Origin: Owenia fusiformis
Lineage: Eukaryota > Annelida > Polychaeta > Sabellida > Oweniidae
DNA length: 64,000 nt
NCBI GenBank assembly: GCA_903813345.2
Contig: CAIIXF020000047.1
Span: 88,413-152,412, forward strand
Direction of reading: 5' to 3'
The notes beneath the pieces were generated by a model. That model was not told where the DNA came from. It ran no database searches and saw only the letters and a list, made by a program, of their open reading frames with translations. Shown in pieces: positions 60,470 to 64,000 of this stretch (positions are counted from its first letter, which is position 1; the number at the start of each line of letters is the position of its first letter). A program made the position numbers and the translations under genes.

Positions 60470-61557
60470 GACATTTCTGCATTTGAAGTATTCAATTCTT
60501 TATGAAGAGTTATGTATGATCAATGAATTGATGAGTCTTCAGCTTTTGGCAATATACAATATATTTCATCATATGAGTGTCAAACTTGCAAGTGTACAGT
60601 GTGAGCAGTCAAAACCGGATCACATGTAATGAAAGATCAAGGCGATATTCACTGGCTATGCGTATAGGGCGATATAGGACGATATTCACCTCTCTCGAAA
60701 TTTTTCGAAATACATTGTTTTTAGGTTTTAACATAGTATAAAAATGTATTTATCAGTGAGTAAACTCATGAACTAATACTTTTGAGGATATTGAACTTGA
60801 CAGTTGTATAATAAAAAAATATTTACAAGTAATTTGCCTTATTCCGAGGAATGTATGTGACACTCACAACATGATTATGATGCCTCGGGAAATATCATCT
60901 CGTGGAAAATACACTTTTTGCACATTTGCACATCACTCGTTACACTATTCTCTTTGAAAAATATGAACAATTCGCCGTTCAGTTTCGATGAAAATTGCTC
61001 TTTATCCCCATCTGCTCGCCTTTACACCACCATTGTAGATAGAGAATGTTTTCTAACTTTTGAAGCAAAAATGAATACAGTGATAGCTACATTTTTGCTT
61101 GAAAATGTAACATCATCGGTACTTTTCATACTTTTTTTACTTCATTTGTACACCAGTATTAATCTGTATACTATTTGGAATGCTAAGTCCAGACTAGGAT
61201 TCATGTCATTGAATTATTAAACAATACTACACGAGTAATTTTCAAAAACTGGACCATTACTAGACTAGCCGTTGTATTTTGTAAACACTTTCTAATTAAC
61301 TTGTTCTCTATAATATATTTGTAAAATGTTTTGATATGTGATTATTTGCACTCCCATGAAGTATTTTTGGGAAAGAAATATACAACAAACAATATACTTG
61401 AAATACTGAGCCCAGGGTCAAACAAATAAATGCAGTAGGGTTCACAAAATGCCATATCTTAATTTCTTGAACTTGTTTTGTTAAAGAATGCCAGCAAAAT
61501 GCAGACCTTTTTTGCTTTGTTGACTTCGATAAGTTCGAAGTAGCCCCAATGTACAAA
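60470..61557. other. M2 remainder, M3-like fragment and non-coding sequence
   Basis: The segment 60470-60700 continues M2 after the insertion, and 60770-60900 resembles M3 (ATACTTTTGAGGATA). The 100-residue frame at 60918-61220 ends in a hydrophobic stretch (FILFLLHLYTSINLYT) but has no splice or homology support. Confidence 0.4.
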
Positions 61558-62115
61558 TTTACTTTCCGAATGATGCTTTTAAGTGCTGTATGTTTCTGGG
61601 TATCATTTAATCAATAGTTTGAAAAACTCTCCTAATGACGAGTTATTTAATTGATGCAATATCACTTTTAGATGCGATTTGGTAATGTCCAGTACGTTAA
61701 GTGACGTATTTAAAAAACAATCGAATTGAATGCACCAATTTGCTTCCTTAATGATGCGTTTAAGTGTTCTGTGTTTTTGCGTATACTTTAATTAAATTAA
61801 TTTTAATTTAATTAATTCTTTTAAAAATCTTCCTAATGAAGAGTTGTTTAATTGATGCAATATCATTTTTAGATGCGATTTAGTAATGTCCAGTACGTTA
61901 AGTGACGACTTCATTTAAAAAAACAATCGAATTGAATGCACCAATTTGCTTGCTTAATGATGCGTGTGCTCTGTGTTTTTGCGTATCCTTTAATTAATTT
62001 AATTTTAATTTAATCCATTCTTTGAAAAAACTTCCTAATGAAGAGTTGTTTAATTGATGCAATATCATTTTTAGATGCGATTTAGTAATGTCCGGTACGT
62101 TAAGTGTTATATTGA
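61558..62115 (+). repeat. about 201-base tandem repeat, nearly three units
   Basis: The landmark GATGCGATTT recurs at 61671, 61872 and 62074. Each unit has TTGATGCAATATCA, TAATGTCCAGTACGTTAAG, and a TTTAATTTAATT run. It is non-coding and sits just upstream of the GTPase exon. Confidence 0.85.
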
Positions 62116-62316
62116 AAAAAATAATCAATTACAACCACCGTGATAACACTCCTGCCGCCAAGATCTTTATTTTACTATGCTATTCTGCAATCTGAGCATT
62201 TCTGAGGTAAAGAGAGTATCAAAAATAAAAAACAACCTTACAATTAAAGGGTTTACAATCAAAATAAAATGTATGCTGTATTCATATATTTACATGCATT
62301 AAGGTGTTCATTTTAG

Positions 62317-62598
62317 CTATGTATGAAGAGATTGAGAAAGACAGGCGTACGAAGATATTCAGCAACCCTGAATACTTAGAGGCCTACCAGAAGGCAAGGG
62401 AGGAGGGGACACGTGAGGTCTACCATACTCGAGTTATGATCGTTGGGCAATACGGAGTGGGGAAAACTAGTCTGAAAAAGCGTCTCCTGGATGAAGGTTT
62501 TAGTAGGGAACACAATTCGACAGATGGCATACAGGTTGACCCATCAGCTTGTTATATTGACATCAGCAATTCAGTCTTATGGAAAACTAAAGCACAGG
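62317..62598 (+). CDS. GTPase exon: P-loop of a Roc/ROCO-like domain
   Basis: The acceptor is GTTCATTTTAG and the donor CAGG|GTGAGT is strong. Both ends are phase 1, and it spans 282 bases. The first part is a charged helix (YEEIEKDRRTKIF, AYQKAREEG). A beta strand VMIVGQYGVGKTSLKKRL follows, with the G1/Walker A motif GQYGVGKT at 62445-62468. Then comes STDGIQVDPSA, the form seen after the P-loop in many invertebrate Roc-like proteins (family knowledge). The G3 and G4 motifs must lie in later exons. The phase 1 acceptor matches the death-domain exon and all intact mini-exons, so one transcript with a Death-linker-GTPase order is the simplest reading. Confidence 0.85.
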
Positions 62599-63395
62599 GT
62601 GAGTCAACTACACCTTCATATTTTTGTATATATTACTTCCTCAAAGAGAGATTCAAGAGGCTTGAGACGGATTGAGAGTAAGTTTCGATAATCTTTTGAT
62701 TACAAACAAACGATTTAATGAATTTGGATATTTCTGCATCTTAAAAGTTCAACACCTACTATCAAATTTGATACACTGTCTCAATTAGGAGTTTTGGGAC
62801 TGTCATGCTTTTCAAAGATTTCCATCATTTACACTGTCTAACACATTCATAGTTCTTTTAACGACTTATATATTTTATTCTAAAATTTATATTTTATTCT
62901 TAAATTATCAATTAAAGGAACAAATGCATTTATTTTTTTACTAGTCACATTAACTATACCACTGTATCACAATAAGTAATTAATGTAAATGTTCATTTTT
63001 GAAAATAGAATTGATACGAGTAAGTTGATCACGACTTACATGTACTATTCACATCCTATTTTAAAGCGTTTACGGATCCTTATAGTATTCATCATTAAAA
63101 AATTAGTATTGGGCATATTCTATAAAAACTTATTTTCTGTAAATGTTTAAAAGCGTTTGCTTATAGAAAAGTGATTAGATAAAAGAGGAGACATTCAAAA
63201 ATAACGGACCTCTTATTAATGTTCACTTAATGCGGCGCTTTTTTCAAGCTATAGCCGTATTCTTTTTATTTAATCAGCTGTAATTCTCCAATTTTTAGCG
63301 CAATACACAATCCGATTTAAACGCCCTTGGTGTACAAAACCATTTTTCACAACTAACTAAGTTTCAATTATTCAAATTAAATTAAAAATTTTCAG
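62599..63395. other. 797-base intron
   Basis: AT-rich, GT...AG bounded, no other feature. Confidence 0.75.
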
Positions 63396-63491
63396 GGTTC
63401 ACATTGAAGGAAGATACTGATGACCCCCAGGATGTATACGACAGTGAAGTTGCCAAGAAATTATTGCATGCTATCAAAGACAGAACATCTA
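63396..63491 (+). CDS. GTPase-gene exon 3, linker after the P-loop region
   Basis: The acceptor is AAATTTTCAG and the donor TCTA|GTATGT. Phase is 1-1 over 96 bases. It encodes G-FTLKEDTDDPQDVYDSEVA and then KKLLHAIKDRTS. In Roc-like proteins an acidic variable loop of this kind sits between the switch region and the G3 strand, so it is probably an insertion in the GTPase fold. There is no known motif by itself. The frame joins cleanly to the preceding and following exons. Confidence 0.75.
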
Positions 63492-63903
63492 GTATGTATT
63501 GGCCCAACCGTAATTAGAACCATCAAAAAGTTATAAAAAGCAAGACGATGGTCCTGTTTAAGAATCCCTATTCTTACTATTGGAAATTGATTCTACCAAT
63601 ACTCTCTCGGCCATATGAATCTACTTGTTGAGACTCGATCAACTTGAGTTCTTGAGAAAATGAAGATTTCAGCATAGGTGTATTGACTTAACATGGGGAT
63701 AATTGGCTTTAAACTGCATACCTACAATGATGATACCTTTCAATAAATAAATAGGGGTTCCTAAACTAAGGCATTTTGAGAATGTTGGTTAACTCTAAAT
63801 ACAAACCGTCTCAATTCACTGTCAATTAGTATAACATAACTTCTAGAGCTAATGTGTACATAACATCAAGTGAATACTTCTTGCACATTTTGTTATATTC
63901 TAG

Positions 63904-64000
63904 AGGAACGTGTTAGAGATAGCAGTACAGGTGCTACTTGTGCTATTCCTCCAGATCGCATACCAGATACAATAAAAAGCAAGTTTTTTAGTTTAGAAGA
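63904..64000 (+). CDS. GTPase-gene exon 4, partial (runs off the window)
   Basis: The acceptor is TTATATTCTAG and the phase 1 start is in frame with exon 3. The visible 97 bases encode K-ERVRDSSTGATCAIPPD followed by RIPDTIKSKFFSLE, still open at 64000. The donor, the remaining GTPase motifs and any COR-like region lie outside the window. No family motif is visible in this part. Confidence 0.65.

Noticed and set aside
60918-61220. 100-residue frame with a hydrophobic segment
   Set aside because: No flanking splice sites in phase, no motif, and it lies in AT-rich intron near repeat fragments.

Overview
The window looks like an AT-rich animal nuclear genome, most likely a marine invertebrate (mollusc- or deuterostome-like). 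I could not settle the phylum. The evidence is large introns with GT-AG junctions, dense short DNA transposons, a tRNA-derived SINE, a 500-base N gap and no dense coding. Nearly all open frames here are chance frames in repeats.

One multi-exon gene on the + strand frames the window. A death-domain exon lies at 3146-3400. A P-loop (Roc/Rab-like) GTPase exon lies at 62317-62598, followed by exons at 63396-63491 and from 63904 past the window end. Every junction seen is phase 1, so each internal exon is a symmetric 1-1 module. The gene would encode a Death-GTPase (ROCO-like) signalling protein. A weaker possible exon sits at 864-962.

The 58.9 kb between the death and GTPase exons is the striking part. 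It is not one random intron. It is built from about four rounds of a multi-kilobase unit, and each round carries a set of tiny exon-like cassettes of about 30-44 bases. I label the cassette types D, A, C, B and L, usually in that order. All share flanks: a conserved upstream stretch ending in a TTTCAG-type acceptor, and a downstream stretch starting GTATGTATTTGCAATG or similar. Five cassettes (8292-8321, 13436-13477, 16190-16222, 35662-35694, 46132-46173) have an intact acceptor, an intact donor, an open frame and 1-1 phase. They would insert 10-14 mostly charged residues between the death domain and the GTPase. About fourteen others have lost a splice site or the frame. This looks like a birth-and-death array of alternative mini-exons.

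The array is heavily invaded by transposons. There are two copies of a decayed retroelement gag-like region (about 5.6-7.2 kb and 31.5-34.6 kb), the second with a 1.57 kb long-TIR element inside it. There is a 6.2 kb long-TIR element (35827-42057) carrying a 15 x 69-base minisatellite, and a 1.0 kb palindromic element with 5-base target duplications. Other insertions are a CAGTGGCGTAGC element, a TGTTACGCGG family with a nested copy, a 3.1 kb CACTGTGGC element, an AT-rich 1.2 kb element and several smaller MITEs. A recent segmental duplication (14641-17463 and 22878-26457) holds one intact mini-exon and one with a destroyed acceptor.
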